NCBI RefSeq assembly: GCF_901933205.1
Contig: NC_044578.1
Location: 13,850,501-13,914,500, forward strand
Source of the DNA: Camarhynchus parvulus
Taxonomy: Eukaryota > Chordata > Aves > Passeriformes > Thraupidae
Direction of reading: 5' to 3'
DNA: 64,000 bases
Part shown: positions 27,501 to 42,000 of the stretch, in pieces
Layout of the letters: every line of letters begins with the position of its first letter
How positions within the stretch are numbered: position 1 is the first letter of the stretch
Translations under genes and position numbers: made by a program
Notes under the pieces: model-generated
The model's database searches: none
Seen by the model: only the letters and a program-made list of their open reading frames with translations
What the model was told of the DNA's origin: nothing

Positions 27501-30500
27501 TTTTGCTTGGTAAGAGTAGAATTATTTAAACACTTCTTATGCTGTCCATTCTTATCACATTTGTGATATTATGGGCTGGGTAGATTTCTAGAGAAAATGA
27601 AGGCTGGAAATGCAACTTTCCTATTCTTGGTAAATAAACTGGAAAGTCCACCAAAACTCAAACCAGTCAAATTGATGTTTTCAAAATAAAAAACCAGGCA
27701 GCTCACCTGTAGAATATTTCAAGAAGGAGAACTGTGTATCTGTATATCATTTGGGGAAGATGAGTGTGTTTCAGATTTTTTCTGGGGGAAATCAAAGACA
27801 CAGCAAGAAGACCGCACAAAGAGTTTGAGCAAATAGTGGAAGACAGCCCATGAAAAGCACAGCAAGGTGTTTTTTGACTGAGCATGCCTAAAGAAAACTT
27901 GTTATGGACTTCTCACCTTCGTTTCTCTGTATAGGTAGATTTTTACACATTCTGTATAAATACCCAGAGTTGAATCAAGACAGTCTGCAGAGAGCAGCAT
28001 TTCACTTATTTCTGTTCAAGTGATGAGTGGGTGATGGAAGCGCGTAACCTGCTCAGGTGAAGTAGGTGACAATGTGCATTTGTGTGAGGAGCATGGGTTT
28101 GGTTGTTTTTTTCTTGACTGGGAGAGCTGTAATGATATGTACTGTCCAAAGGTTCTTTTGCTATATCACCTAGTTCTTTGCCTTCATTTTATGGTTTAGT
28201 GTTTCCATCAACAGGCCAAGATGTGACTTTTCAGCTGATACATAATTTTCCTTTCCTGGGCAGTTAAAAATCAGTATATGTTTCCTCTATACAAACAGCT
28301 TCTCAGAGTTTGTGATCACACACCACCAGACATAAAATGTGCCACTTTATTTTGAAAAACTGATGCTCTTGTGCTGCTAAGAAAGTTTGCAATTCTTGTG
28401 TAAATCTATAAGCTCTAAAAAAACTCTGGTGAAACAATTCCAGTTCTGTCAGGCCTCTATTGTCCATAATAAAAAGTCATCTCAGATTGAATTTTTATGG
28501 TTATATAGCTCTTATAACAATTAAAGGTTTGCTTGCTCAGGCAAATTAAAATCAGTCTCATGATGGGGGCAGGGGGAAGGGGTTTTATTAAGGAGTTGAA
28601 CTTATTTCCCTCATTTTTATGTATAGTTCTTATGAGTCCTATAGAACTTCTTTCAGCTGTAATTAACATGCACGCAGAGCCCCTCTGTTTTTTCATTACA
28701 CCTTTTTCCCAAGCTATCTTTCCACATAGATCTGTTTTAGACAGATTAGTTTTATGTCTCCATTGTGGTTTTGTTCAAATTGGAGTTTTTACAATAGTGC
28801 ATGCACACACTGTTTTCTGTTGAAGGTCTATATGAAAGTTATTTGATTTGTTACTAAAAGTTAACCAATGCAGTGGGTAGAGAATAAAATAAAGCCTCAT
28901 TTTCCTCCCTGCTTGTTTTCTTCCTGTTCTAATAATTTCTATTTCTTCTTTGTGAAATAGGCACCCAAGTAACATTTCATCATCCCAGGGATAAAAAGCA
29001 GCAGTACCTACAGCTGAAAATCACATGGTTTAAGTAACTTGTCACAGAACAAGGATAGTATCTACTCTTCAAGGATGGTATTTAGTAGCCTTTGGCAGCA
29101 GCTTGTCCTGATGTTTCTAAAGGCTCCTTCATCCTGCTTCCAGAGTTCTGTAGGTCTTTCCAAAGGAGCTCAACTGATACATTTCCTTCACTGCCTGATC
29201 CTGATTGAGTGCCAGGATAGTTCCATACATTGTTCTGCAGGAAGTACCAGTCTCTGGAAAATCAAATACATGCCTGTATCTCTTGTTACAAAGAATGTGT
29301 AAACAAGGGCCATGCAGAGGTTATAAAAAGAATACTAATTCTGACTTTTTTAATGCCTTTGGATGCCAAAATGTGAAATATAAAGCATGTCTTTAACACA
29401 CAGTTTTCTGTTTAAGTTATGTAGACAAGCACTCGTTTATATGATTTAATTTGTAAATGTCTCCCTATGAAAAAGCAATAAATTTTACTAGTCAGTTATT
29501 GTCTTTATTCATGAATATTCATAATTAGTATGGCAATAGGTTGGCAGTAGTTCAGTTGACTTTATCCAGTATCACTGGAATTCCTGGTTATTATTTTTAG
29601 AATGCACAATAAAGCTAAGAGGTAATACGGGAGCTTTTTCAGTGGCATAGTTTGTAGTTTGCATATTTTTATGTTCAAGTTAGAGGAATTTATTAAAAAT
29701 TTTGGGAAGTCATCAATCTGTATATATATTATATCAAGTTTAAGATGGACAATTTGGGATCATAAGACGGGAATAGGTGATAAGCCTTTGCTGTCTGGAA
29801 CTCTTAGGGAGTTCTTTTTTCTAAACTCAGAAGCACTCCTAAAAATCTCATTAGAAGCCCACCCATCAGTGTTTTGTACAAATAGCAGAAATGTGTCATG
29901 CTCTGGTATCATGGTATGGAAATTGTTTGTAGATACTATTCAGCTCTTATCAGAGGTCAAACTGCAGTATTTGTTGACCTTCCTACTTAGGCTTGATGCA
30001 CTGAAAATCTGCACTGTTAAACTTGGGAGTCATATGATTGTCTAAATCCTCACTTCTCATTCGCGATGTTCCAGAAAAACAAGGCAGAGGCAATGCAATC
30101 AGGCTTAACAGTCCTATTGCTTTTAACCATTTCTGTATTTCTGTTAGGGAAAGTATGTGGCAAATAACAGGGAAATTGTTTTGGGAAAATAATTAGCTTT
30201 TAAAATTAGTTGGCACTATTAAGCACCTTTCATCTGTAAACTGGCAAATAACTGCAAATATTAATTTAACAATTAACTCTTTAGAAGACCTAGGCATACA
30301 GCAATACAGTAAAGTGACTTCTTATAATTACCCTAGGCTTGTAGTAACACTTCTAGTAACTTAAAATAACGTATATCTTCATTTTTTGACAGTCCAACAT
30401 CTAAATTGGCAGTCTGTTACAGAAAGAAAACTATACCTTATTTTATGGCAATTAGTATATCAATTTACTTCACGTTCTCAAAGTGCTTATTAATTTTAGC

Positions 30501-33500
30501 TCAAAATAGATCAAATGTACCACATGTGACTGCTGTATCATAATACTACATTTCTATTTTTAAACCTAAATGGACTCTGGGAAAGTACTTTGCAAACTTT
30601 TGGCTTCTATTGCAGAGCAGGTTTCCCATGTGTTTCTGCATAAAGTGCCTCCTGATGGGGTCCTGGAATAGCCATTCGTCTTTCTGGCCATGTCTTTCTT
30701 TCAAGCTTTATGTTTGTTAATTAAAAAACCCTGAAATAAAGTCAGGTGAATTGTGTAAATTATTCTTCAAAATAAGCAAGCTGGGGAAACTTCATCTTCT
30801 TCATTTCAGTCCTTAAAATGTTCAGATACTGCAAGGGAAAATTAAATGTATGCTGGAAGTCATGAGCTCAGAATCATATTAATAGTATTTTGTTTTGAAA
30901 TTGTTTTCTCCGTGAACTTACATTCAACACCAAAGAAAAAGCATTTGTTTCCCTATAAGTGACCGGCTTTTAATGTCTTATTAAAAATAAGTCTCATATT
31001 AAAAATATGCCAACTGTTGGAAAGCAAACAGTCTTTACCTTTCCTACTCTGCAGTCATGGCTCAGAAGTTGTGTTTAGGTTAATATTTCTTTTGTAATGG
31101 CCAGTTGTGATCTCTTTATCCCCACTGCACGTGGTCCAAGTTAAATGTTAGATGTCACCTCACCAAACCATCACAGTCATGAAAATGTTTAAAGAGAGAG
31201 TCACCAAAGCAAAGAATTTCAGTCATTTCTAGGTTGAAGGCAGCTGTAGAATGCAGCAGCTCAGTCTTAGGAGAGCAGGTAGAATGTTACTAAACTGTTG
31301 GTTCCATGGCTCTGTCAGAGCATGCAGTGGTATTGTACACTGATTGTAGTTGGGCTTTTGAGCATAAATGTGTGTAATCACCACTTGTAGTAATTCAGTC
31401 CGAAAGTTACAAAGACAAAAATACCAATAACAAGCAGCACCACAGATACCAGTATTTAACCACATCATAAAGGAATATTAATTATTTTTGCAGTCTGAGC
31501 TGCGTCATAATCTGGGGTCCAGAGGAGTACCCTTAGGTGATCCATCCAATCCATGATAAACTTTGGATGTTTTGATTGCTTAGCCTGTGAGCCAAGGACC
31601 AGAAGTGCTTTTCTGAAGTAGCTTTTCATGCGACAGTCTTGGCTCTGGCTGAAGAGATCGCACCCCAAGGTCAGATTTTTTTAAATTATTTCATATGAAG
31701 ACATCAACATATTAATGATGCTGCAGCCACTAAGTTTTACAGCTTAAATGTCTCGATCAGTATCTGTAGCACCATCAGATAAAAATGAAGGCTAGCAAAA
31801 CAAGATATAGCAAACTTTAGTGTTTGAGGAGTTCATTTTTTTAGCATGCCCAGAGTGTATCTGTAGTTTGATATTCATTTCCAAAGTCAGTTATAGCCAA
31901 GTTATAAGTTGCTAGAATACTGAAGAATATTGAAGAAGTTGTTTCATCTTTCCTTTATGCCCAGTTGGCACTCAGTCGCTAAATTAAGCTTCCATTTCAG
32001 TTTGAGAACGGAAAAGAGTTGAGATAATAAGATTGTGTTAAATCAGTTTTTGGCCTTTGACCTTCTAAAATGAATGTCTAAAAGAGAATTAAGGGTGAAG
32101 TTGTATAGAGACATGGAATATTGTCCTTTAAATTTAAGTGGCTGAAAAATTGGTGCAGCAAGGGGTTAGGCTATTTTTCTTCTCCATGTACAGTGATAGG
32201 GCAGACCTTTTTATCTAGAAAAGTTTTGGCTACACTACACTCTTGGAGGATTGCATTGTACAACTTTATTTTTTAATAATATGAGAGAATAAAACTCTTC
32301 TAATTGTTTGAGACTACAGGTGAAGATGCCTTTTCCTGCTCTTAAACGTACCCTCAAGCTCAGGTTTTGTCTTCACTCACTGTAGTGGTTTCAGATGCAG
32401 AGCCCTCACTCTGTCCTGCCTTAGCTCCTTGTTTCAGTTTTACCTCTGCCTTGTGCCAGCTCCCTAATGCAGTCTTGCATCAGTTCTCAATTCTTTGCCT
32501 GTTAGCCCTTCCTCTGATTTTTTTTTGCCTTTCCTCCCCCCAGTTCTGTTGTGAAATTCTAATTTTTGACTGATGTTGGTGACGTTCTGGTATATTCGAA
32601 TATTGTTATGTTCCCATGCTTGTGTCATATTTGTTTCTGAAGTGGACACTTACTGGCAGAGAAAAGAGTATTTTAATTTTAAACTGTTTTAATGGCTCAC
32701 TGATTATTTGTAAGCAAAGAAGCAAGTGTAATTTTCTTTATCTTTCATATTTTAACCTGTTCTAGCAATTATTAAAGTTGCTGCTGTAAATATGTCTTGA
32801 AAATATCTATTTCACTCAACATGTTTTCTTAGGAGGCCTTAATTTGGAGTTTATTTGATTTAGGACAAAAATCAGAGTTTATTAAGTGTGTCTTTTTTAT
32901 GTGTACTTTTATAATTCTCCTTATTTTTAATATGTCAGCCAATTTATGTTGTTTACTGTCAAAAGTGTGATATTAATCCATCTTCTTGTCTGATGCAAAA
33001 AAACCGTAAAAGCAAGTGTTTGAACTTGAGGATGCCAATTTAAGCATGAAACATCAAAATAAGTCTTATTTTTAATTAAAAAAAAAAACAGTTTTATTTG
33101 AAATTGTTTCCGTGTGTATGGCTGAGTTTTCTGTTGAATTTCAAGCTACCAATTATTTTTAGACTACATAAATTAATGAGAACAGATGGAATGTATGATT
33201 AGAAATTTGGGCATATTGAGCAGTCAGGCTGTACTGAAAAATACTTGAACATATAATATGTGGAACAGAATTATATCAAAGAGGTATTTGCAAAACCAGA
33301 GGTGCAAAAGAATTCTGTGAAGAGAGGTAGAGAGAGCATCTGAGCTCAGCCTCCACAGCCCACTGCCCAGGACATGAGTAAGTGGCCTCTTCTCTTGCAG
33401 ATGGCTGTGTCCAGTCGTGTGTCTGGTAATTGTATCTCTAGATATGTGTTCACTCCTTCAAGGGAGTGAAACAAATAATTTCAACAAAAACTGTCCAAAT

Positions 33501-36500
33501 GAGAGGAAGGAGGAGGGGAAGTTTTTCGAAATACTGTGTAAGATATATATTCATGTAATGATGTTCGTTTATGATTTTCAGCATTAAAATATTTACCTAG
33601 AGACATGAATTGCATTTTTAATAGTATTGAGAAGAATTTGTCTTTGTAGAAAAAGAGAAGAGCTAAAGGTTCATGGTAAGTTTCCTGCCCTGCTATTTTC
33701 ATACCTATTCTAGATGAGTGCAAGCGTTTTGTTATTAGGGTTGTTAGTTATGGTTTTGTTTGCAGTTCTTCTGAAACTGTTTTTCTTATCTATATTCCTT
33801 GAGCTGGTTGCTTTAAGTAGAACAAAACTTGTATCCAGAATATCAGCCTTTCTTTCCTGTTTCTTAGAGTGAGTATATATGTACCCATTTTTCCTCAGAG
33901 CAAGGAAGGAAGATAAACTTGGTGTTTCAACATGAATGGCAATGAGGCTGCAAGTTTTCCAGCAATACATAAATGCATTGTTAGCCTTGCACAACTTTAT
34001 GGAAAAATCATGTATCAGCAGTGTTTTCAAAAATTGCAATAATACTTTGCCTTATTTGGCTTATAAATAAAGCTGATATTTTCTTCTGACCATGTCAACT
34101 TCACAGAGACAAAGGAATGCAAATGTCATATGTTACCTAATAATAATACGTAAGCACTCATTTTCACTTCACATAAGTATTCATTTAGGCTTTTATTTCT
34201 TGTAGTTTAAGTGCTGGGCTTTTTTTAAAATGATATTAGAAAGGTGAGGAGAGGGCTCAGTTACTGCAATTACTAAGTTCATTATTTTGATACTTCGCTT
34301 AAATGGGTTGCCATGTGTTTCCTTCTACCCACCCTCCCTAGAGTGGAGGAAGGTGGATCTTATAGTGGAAATAAGTTTAGAAAAATTGCCCAATGTAGTG
34401 CAACTGTTACCTCATTTTGGCAGTTGGCAGCTTTCTTGGGTAGATTTTAACTTGAGAGGAATTGGAATAAAACCAGAACCTTCCCACATGCCATGTGACT
34501 CCCAGAAATAACAATTCTGTATTGAGCTTGTTAGGAAGAGCTGTGAGCATCTGAGACTGGCTCCCAGTGAAATGTTTGTTCTTCCAGGAGGAAGAAATGA
34601 AACCTCTGGCTAGTTACAAACTTTTAAGCATTTTTCTCAAAATGGTTCAAGTAAATTAAGATAAAAACTAAAGAGATGTCTTCAAGCTCTGCTCAATTAG
34701 AGAGATTTTTATTTCCCAGAAATAAGAAGGGCCTGTACAATTCTATCATGAGATAGACTTCACCCATTCAAAACAGGAATAGTTGAAACATTTTCTTTAT
34801 TTTGGAGTAATCGTGATTAGGATGGCCTATCCTATGGTGTGACCACTGCCAGATGAAGGATGACATTCCCAGTTATTAGCAGAAGGCCCTAGATGGTGAA
34901 GCCTGTTTGGGAGAGGATCTACTCTGGAGTCTGCAGTGGAGGTGGGCGCTGAAGCACACAGTGGTACAGAAGGGTCACAGTATCCTTGTTCAGGAGGGTA
35001 TGGGGTTGATTGGCACTGCTTTGAGAAGATGCTTTTAGTGGCAATTCACGGTATGAAACACAGTGATTTTCAGAATGCATTTTTAATTACTCTTTGCTGT
35101 TATTTCTCTTTAGAGAAAATTTAAGGTAAATACAATTTCAACTAATGGATGTTCTTGTATCTAATTAAAAAGTAGCTTCAAGGTGATTTACTGTGGTTAA
35201 CCTGTCAGTTAAAAGTTTATATTACACTTAATTTAAAATTATTCTTTATTTTATTCAAATAGTGTTATGGTAGAAAAGTTTATTATTTGAGAAATCTAAT
35301 GGAGTGAGCTCTATTACAAGCCAGCATAACAAAAACCCGCTTCTTAGAAAAAAAAATTTGCTTTTTAAACAAAATGCAGAATTGTTTAACTTCTCAGTAT
35401 AAAAATGTTATGTATTATCAAGCACTCATTTCCCACTAAAAATAAGAAAAAATATTATGTTCAGCACAGCTTGTAACTTACTCTCCATAAGGTGATGAAG
35501 GAACCACTAGTTTCTTTTGATCTTTAAAAAAAAATCTTTGATCATGATGCTTTGAAAGGAAAAATACAATTGAAAGGTTGAGGATAGAGTATTAAGGAAT
35601 TATATCTTTGCTGACATTCATATTGCATGTGGAGCTAGCATGCCATGTGAATTGTTTGACTTTGTTCAAGCAATTGTTCAGAGAATTACAAAGATTGGTG
35701 TAATTTATCCACAAAAAAGAAAAACACTGTGCATTTAATCTTGTAGTGTTTCTTTCCTGGAAAGTGCTTCCTGCTTTCCTATGCTTTAAAACAAATATAA
35801 AACCAAATTAAATATACTTGTAGTCATGTTATTTATCTCATTCTTTGTAAATAGAAGAGTGAAAGATATCTTTTGACCATTCTACCTGTCCAAGCTTTAG
35901 TTGTTTTGGCATTTGTTGTAAAATAAAACTTGGGAATGCCACAAGGTAATGTGGACTGAGAAGCAAAGTGCCTGTTGCTTACTGGTAAGCACATTTCATA
36001 AATAGCCAAAGGCAAATGTTTACTTTTAGAATTTTTTTTAACTTTGTGAATTATTTCTGTTATATTCAAATGTAAATACTATTTAAGAATATATTCAGAC
36101 TAATAATAAACAAATTCACCTTATGTGAAATAAACTCAATATAAATTAGAATTTTTAAATTAAAACCCTCTACAAATAGGGAAAAAAGTACAGTCTGTGA
36201 ATTTCATTGCTGCTTCACTAAGAAAAATAGCCAGTAATTAGAAGGTTGGTGTGTGAATTATTTCCCCTCTAAAAAATATGAGATATTCAGTTGTGTTTGT
36301 GCAACACATTACAAATGAATGACTGAGTACTTCTAAAATTTTCTGTTCAGTATTATAGTTTTTTTACCTCATACTTTGTTTGATCTGAAACCAGCAGATG
36401 GCATTTGTTACTCCATTTAAGTACAGACTAACATATATTTTGTAAACACAGTGTAATTAACCTCAGTATATAGAGAAATCTTGTTTTCTGATCTGTGCTT

Positions 36501-38924
36501 CTGATGCCTCTGCAGTCCTGCAAGTTCCTGTAGTTGAGATCCCACTCACTCTGCACAAGGTGTGTTTGGTGAGCTCTGAAATGCTCTCTTAGACGTTCTG
36601 CAGCCTCTTGTCCTGTGGCCAGCAGCATCCCCTCTACCTTTCAGCGTTTAATGCCCGTGTTCCACTCTAGCTGCTCTGGGGGACAGTGAGTGCTTCGCTT
36701 GTTCCTCTGTGCTGTGGGGTATCTGAATCAGAGCAGGCTGGTGGGAGACGAGGGAGCAGGACCCTCTAGGGCAGCCTGCAGTCTGGTGGGGCACTGCAAT
36801 ACAGGGGCTGTGTAGTGGTGAGCACATCTCTGCAGCACTTGGCCAAATGTTTTGTGCTTCAGACTGTGCTTTATGAAAGCCACCACTGTATTCTAATTTG
36901 CACTCTCTACTCCTTCAGTCTATGAAAAAGCACTATCCCTTTTAATAGAGTTACTTTGGGTTTGCTTTTTTTCTTATTTGGATATTTTTCTAATTGAACC
37001 TAAATGTCATATAATCAAGGAATGCTCCAGTTTTGGAGGAAAACAAAGGTATGAATTTAAAATACTTAGCTCAAGGTGGAGTCATTTGGTTTGGGTTATT
37101 TTTTTTCCCTTAGGAAGTGTGCTGGTGATTTAAAATGCAGATTGGCTTCCTGAAAGTGTTACTAAATGTCTCTGGTTACTCTAGTATTTAATATTTTGTC
37201 TTTTACTGTGCAGTACAGATCTGATAGTGAAATCTAGCTGCTAATATTGTAAATAATTGTCACCTACAAAACTTCAGTTTACGCGAACATTCTACTGCTC
37301 TTCTTTCTCTTACTTCCTCCCATAATCCTGCATCAAAAAATATCTATAAATATGACTCCAGATCTCTGAGTTAATAATAATTTATGATGTGTGGCACTCT
37401 GATTCAGGACACATAATGCTTAATGTGTCCTAGGAAGGAGTTTTTGAACCTAAGTGTGCCTCATATGGGGCAATTCCTTACAAGTTTCTTTAGCTCAGTA
37501 GCTAAACCAAGGAAGGACAGACCAAACCTGTAGATTTTGGAAAAAGGAGGGCTCCTCTACCCACAGCTTCCTGTAGCCAAAATCCTCTCCACAGCAGCTT
37601 TGCACCTGCAGGAGCCTTTATGGTTCCTGTGAAAGGCAGGTCTTCAGCATCCTTGTTCTGATGGAGAATGGCCAGGATGGAAGCAGGGAACTCCTTGGGC
37701 CCAGTCAGATACTCAGCAAACTGTCTGCATGGTCCTTCTAATTCAAGAACTTCATCTTACTCATTTTGGATCAATAACCCATTAATGCTCAACGTTAATC
37801 AACAGTAGTACTTAGTTTGATATAAATTAGGTGGACCAAAACCTTTATTTGCTGTTAGGTTTTTCAGAGAGGCAGAGCAATTGAGTTAATGCTAAATTGC
37901 TTCACAATTTAACCTTGGATTTTAATTTTAAAAGTCCATATACTTACATGTTTTTCCTAGACCTCATTGGTTCAAAAGCAGAAACAGCTTTCTCCTTGTA
38001 GATTACTATTTTGTGTAAACACAATAAAAACCATTTACATAGATACTTTCTCTTTTGCTGCAAAGTAAGAGTACAAAACTTCTGATTGGCTGTCCAGCTA
38101 TCATAAATTGTGCTAGCAAGTAATTACAGAAGGTTATCTGAGCAGTGTGTGTGATTTGGAAGGTCATGGACACCAAGCAGATCTCACCGTTACTTTCAGA
38201 TCTCCTGTACTTACATGAAAGCAGCTGTTTCAGAGATGGTTGCTGACTAACCTTTGTTTTACTGTGGAACAATTCTGTAATTTTTATTCTCATTCTGCCA
38301 GCATCCATCTTGCAGTCTCAAGTGTTGTACTGGCCAGTGTCAGTGAGCACAGCACCTTGAAGGAAGCTGTGAGACAAGCATGGAGCAAGGTGATGTCTCA
38401 GGGGAGAAATCCAGTTGTCTTTGGCAAATTGGACAGTTTTGTTGAAGATTTGCCTTTTGTACTGAGAAAGTTCTCTGTCCCCTTCTTGTCAGTGCTAGAT
38501 GTGGGACTGTGACTACAAGGTATTTGATTTCAAAAAGACCAGATAATGTGTTGGTAGAAATGAGAAAACTTGATCTACTGCCATGGTATGTGTCCACAGC
38601 ACATAAATGAATCACAACATCTTAGATGATGAATTTGTCAAATTATGACAAGAAAACTGATGGGAAGAGTAAGAACTTTTAGCTTACATATGAAAAGTCA
38701 GATGCTGAATTGACATTTTTATTTCCTTTTTTTTACTCCAAGTTCTCACTTATTTTTTGATTCATTTTTTGTCATCATAGTTAACAAGCAAACAATGCTT
38801 TTTGACCATGTGAGCTTAAATTAATGCTTCCTGATGAGAAGGTATTAAATGTGTGCTGCAGTTAAGCTGGTGTACAGTAGATGCCAGTAGAGACCTATGG
38901 AGTCAAAATAGAAATATGACTAGT
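24513..38924 (+). other. PRKACB: PRKACB intron 1, middle part
   Basis: This is AT-rich intronic DNA without any gene or transposon that I can name. Frames of 60-128 codons occur on both strands, but none has a recognisable domain or codon-like composition. A run of short near-repeats of TTCAGTATC occurs at about 27448-27498. A GC-richer patch at about 36.48-36.85 kb stands out from its surroundings but shows no CpG-island density and no coding pattern. Confidence 0.65.
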
Positions 38925-39052
38925 GTTTCCATAGCAACAACTTCCTCCTGGCGGTCCTATTTATAGCAGTGCTGCAGTCCCAGCCTCAGTGCAGCTCTCG
39001 CAGGGACTCTCTAGGAAGGGTTAACCTTGTTAGAAAAAATGTAGGCATACAG
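38925..39052 (+). promoter_or_regulatory. Candidate internal promoter/enhancer: X-box plus MEF2/TATA-like site
   Basis: GTTTCCATAGCAAC (38925-38938) fits the RFX X-box pattern GTNNCC-AT-RGYAAC. Nineteen bases further on, CTATTTATAG (38957-38966) is a full MEF2 consensus and could also serve as a TATA-like element. It is followed by a locally GC-richer stretch, GCAGTGCTGCAGTCCCAGCC and onward, placed where a transcription start would be expected. Mammalian PRKACB has further brain-type first exons beyond C-beta-1 and C-beta-2 (established knowledge). I could not find a convincing exon with a phase-1 donor just downstream, so the promoter role is inference. Confidence 0.4.
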
Positions 39053-42000
39053 GCACACTGAACCTGGATGGGTTTGCTTTCTTGTGTTTTATTAAACAAT
39101 GAGGTTACTGATTGTGTTTACTTTCTTTATGTACGTTTTGAAAAATCTTTGTTTCAAAATGGAGAGCCATTAAAGCTGTAAGCTGTGAGCAAATACTGCT
39201 CCTCCTTCCGTGTGTTTAAGAAGAAATGCAACCCAGTGGAATAGTGCTGGATGTACAGTGAAAATCAAAACACATCTGCTTTTTCAAGAGCCTTTTTTTG
39301 TCTCTCTACCCATAATTCCTTCTGAAATATGCATGCGTGGCAAGACTCAAAATGGATTGTGTTCAATTACATAATTTCGGATGAAAATGTAGAGGGTTTT
39401 TGATTACAAAAGGGCTATCTGTACACTTTGTTTTACATCCTTTTCTCTCAAGGTTTATCTAACAACTAGAAAAATACCACACATATTGCCTAAGGCTTAT
39501 AGCACAGACACTCTAGGTTTTTTTGTATATATCATGTAAAAAATTTGAGTTATTAAATGCTTAGAAACTTTATTTTTGAATTCAAAGTGCAACACTTCAA
39601 TTATTTTCTTTTTATGAAATGTGTTGGCTGTGTCTTTCAACTTACAAACACTTTATTGGTCAGTAAGAGATGAGCAAAATTTGGCAAGATCCCCAAGCTC
39701 TTAAAAATGGAGGATCCCTCAGTAATACTTTGTATCAAGTAATTGCTCATTCCTTTTGTAATAAATAATAAATGCTGAAGTTGGATTTTCTTCTTTCATT
39801 CTTGAAATAACTGATGCATAAAGGAGAAAATGTGTTTCATCAAGTCATCAATTTTTAAAGCAAATAAACAAACTTTATTTAACCTCTAGGAAAAATAAGT
39901 TCTTTATTAGTCACTTATAGGGTTTAAGTTATTTTTGCCATTGATTACAAAAAAAAAATGCAGAAACTGTTGCAGTATGTCTGTTTAATACAGATAGAGG
40001 CCTCCTGTGAAAAAAAAATATTTCCATTTAAAATAATATGTTTTATATTTAAAAGAAGATAAAAATAGTATTTTTATTTAGAGAACTAGAACATGCAACC
40101 AGACAAATACTATTTCAAGATATGGAATTAAAATCTAGATTTTATTTACCTGTAGGTGATCTGGAATTTGGTTTGTATTGTAAACCCATTTTTCTAGGTC
40201 CTGTTAAGGAATAGGTTTAGTTGTCTTAAAAACTCTTGTCCTTGATTGCAAGATTCTCAGGGTTAACCTTCATTAAACACTAGAGAATGGTGTTATTTGT
40301 ACAGTCCTGCTTTGCCTGAATATAGAAAAATGCACACATTATCCTTTAAAAATATTTCAAACGATTTCCAAGTAAAGTTACAACACATGGTAATATGCTG
40401 TTACTCAACCATCTGGGTCCTTTGAGGAGAGTTTTCTCTGATTCTTAATCCTTCATTTTTAAGGCTTGACTGGTACAGTACAGTTTCTTCTTAGAAATTG
40501 AGAAATATTGTTTTAGCAGAGATTATTAAAAATAAATTGTCCATGTAGGTACCTGGTAGATTTTTTTTCAGCAAGGAGCTGGAAGATCTGTGGCTGTGTC
40601 TTGTAACATGCCACAGGGCATCAGCCCCTGGGAAATCTGCCCAACCAATAGGTTGCCATCAGGAAAAGTGTAAATGGCTTTGTTGCCTTTATCAGCTTAG
40701 AGGACCACTGTGTTAGCCTTTGTCCTTAGGCTAACACATCATGATGTTGCTTTTTGTAAAATTGTGGGAGCATTTTTGCTGAAATACTCTTTATCAAAAT
40801 ATCAGAATTTGCACATGCAATGTTCAAATTCAGAGTTGAATGTCTCAGTTTTATGTTACTTGTTGAATGTTACTGCTCTGAGTTTTTGAATGTGTTTTTA
40901 AGTTTTGCCAAGATTTGGTGGTCGGAAGATAGCAAAAATAAAGTTTCTAAAGAAAATCAACATTTCGGTGTTGACTTTGGCTGCAAGAAATTGGAAGTTT
41001 ATCTCTTACAGAACAGGAATTTCAGATTCTCTCTTGCATTCTGTTCTTCCTATATAGGATATAATTTACTTGATGTAATAATTAATTGGAAGATCAGCGT
41101 GTCAATAAGATGAAAGATTAAGTAAATGGAAATAGGAAGTTCCATCTTTAAAAATCATGGACTTCATTTGAAGACATTGAAAGCCATATGAGATGTGAGT
41201 CTGTATGGTAGCTTTTTGTACTGTCATTGGGCACTGCCAATCAATGCCAAGAATTTCCTAGATTAGGAAAGTGTATTACTATCTGTGAAAACGTGACCAG
41301 CACTTTCTTTTCATGTTTTATGTGTGCAGAAACTTCTGTAACCGTACACTGGCAGTAGTTCATAAAATTCTGGCAAATTCGGGCTTTCTCTTAGGATTTT
41401 TTCTAAGAATTCCTTTTTGGTAACATGTTTTCATTTAAACCACTTACTTCTGTGATGTCAGAGTATGGGTATTGATGATTCTTATTTTGGCCCCTGCCTC
41501 AAATGTCCAGGCTAGGCATTTGGGTGCATGAAGAGCCCTGAATTTTGATGGGCAGAGTTGTTCTGTGGCAGTTTCCACATCTCTCCATGGACTAGACATG
41601 GCTGGCAGACTGGAACTTAAGTAATGTGAATTTTGTAAATTACTGTCTTTCAGATCAGGGAAACAAAATGTTTTAGTTGAAGACCTGTGTGAAAGATAAG
41701 ACAACAGTAGTGTAACAGCACAGAACCATGGGAGAGCAGAGAGACAGGATAAGCACGCCATCATACCAGGGAGCTTTGTTTCCTGGAGAAAACAGCCAAG
41801 GTTAGAGAAAATATGAGTCTCTTGGAAAGAATCACTCAGTGCCCAAGGACTTGTGGTGAGCTGCAGGGGGAGCACATCTGCACAATTCCAGAGAGGCTCT
41901 TCAGCTCCAGAAAGATCACCTTGCATGGAATAAGCATCTTGGTGTTGTCTTAAATAATTTTTATACTGTTGTGTGGGAATAGCATGGCCTTACTCTGTTT

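Noticed and set aside
39030..39060. Possible first exon ending near AAAAAATGTAGGC at 39.04 kb
   Set aside because: The ATG is followed at once by TAG, and no split here leaves a single base that joins exon 2 in frame with a start.
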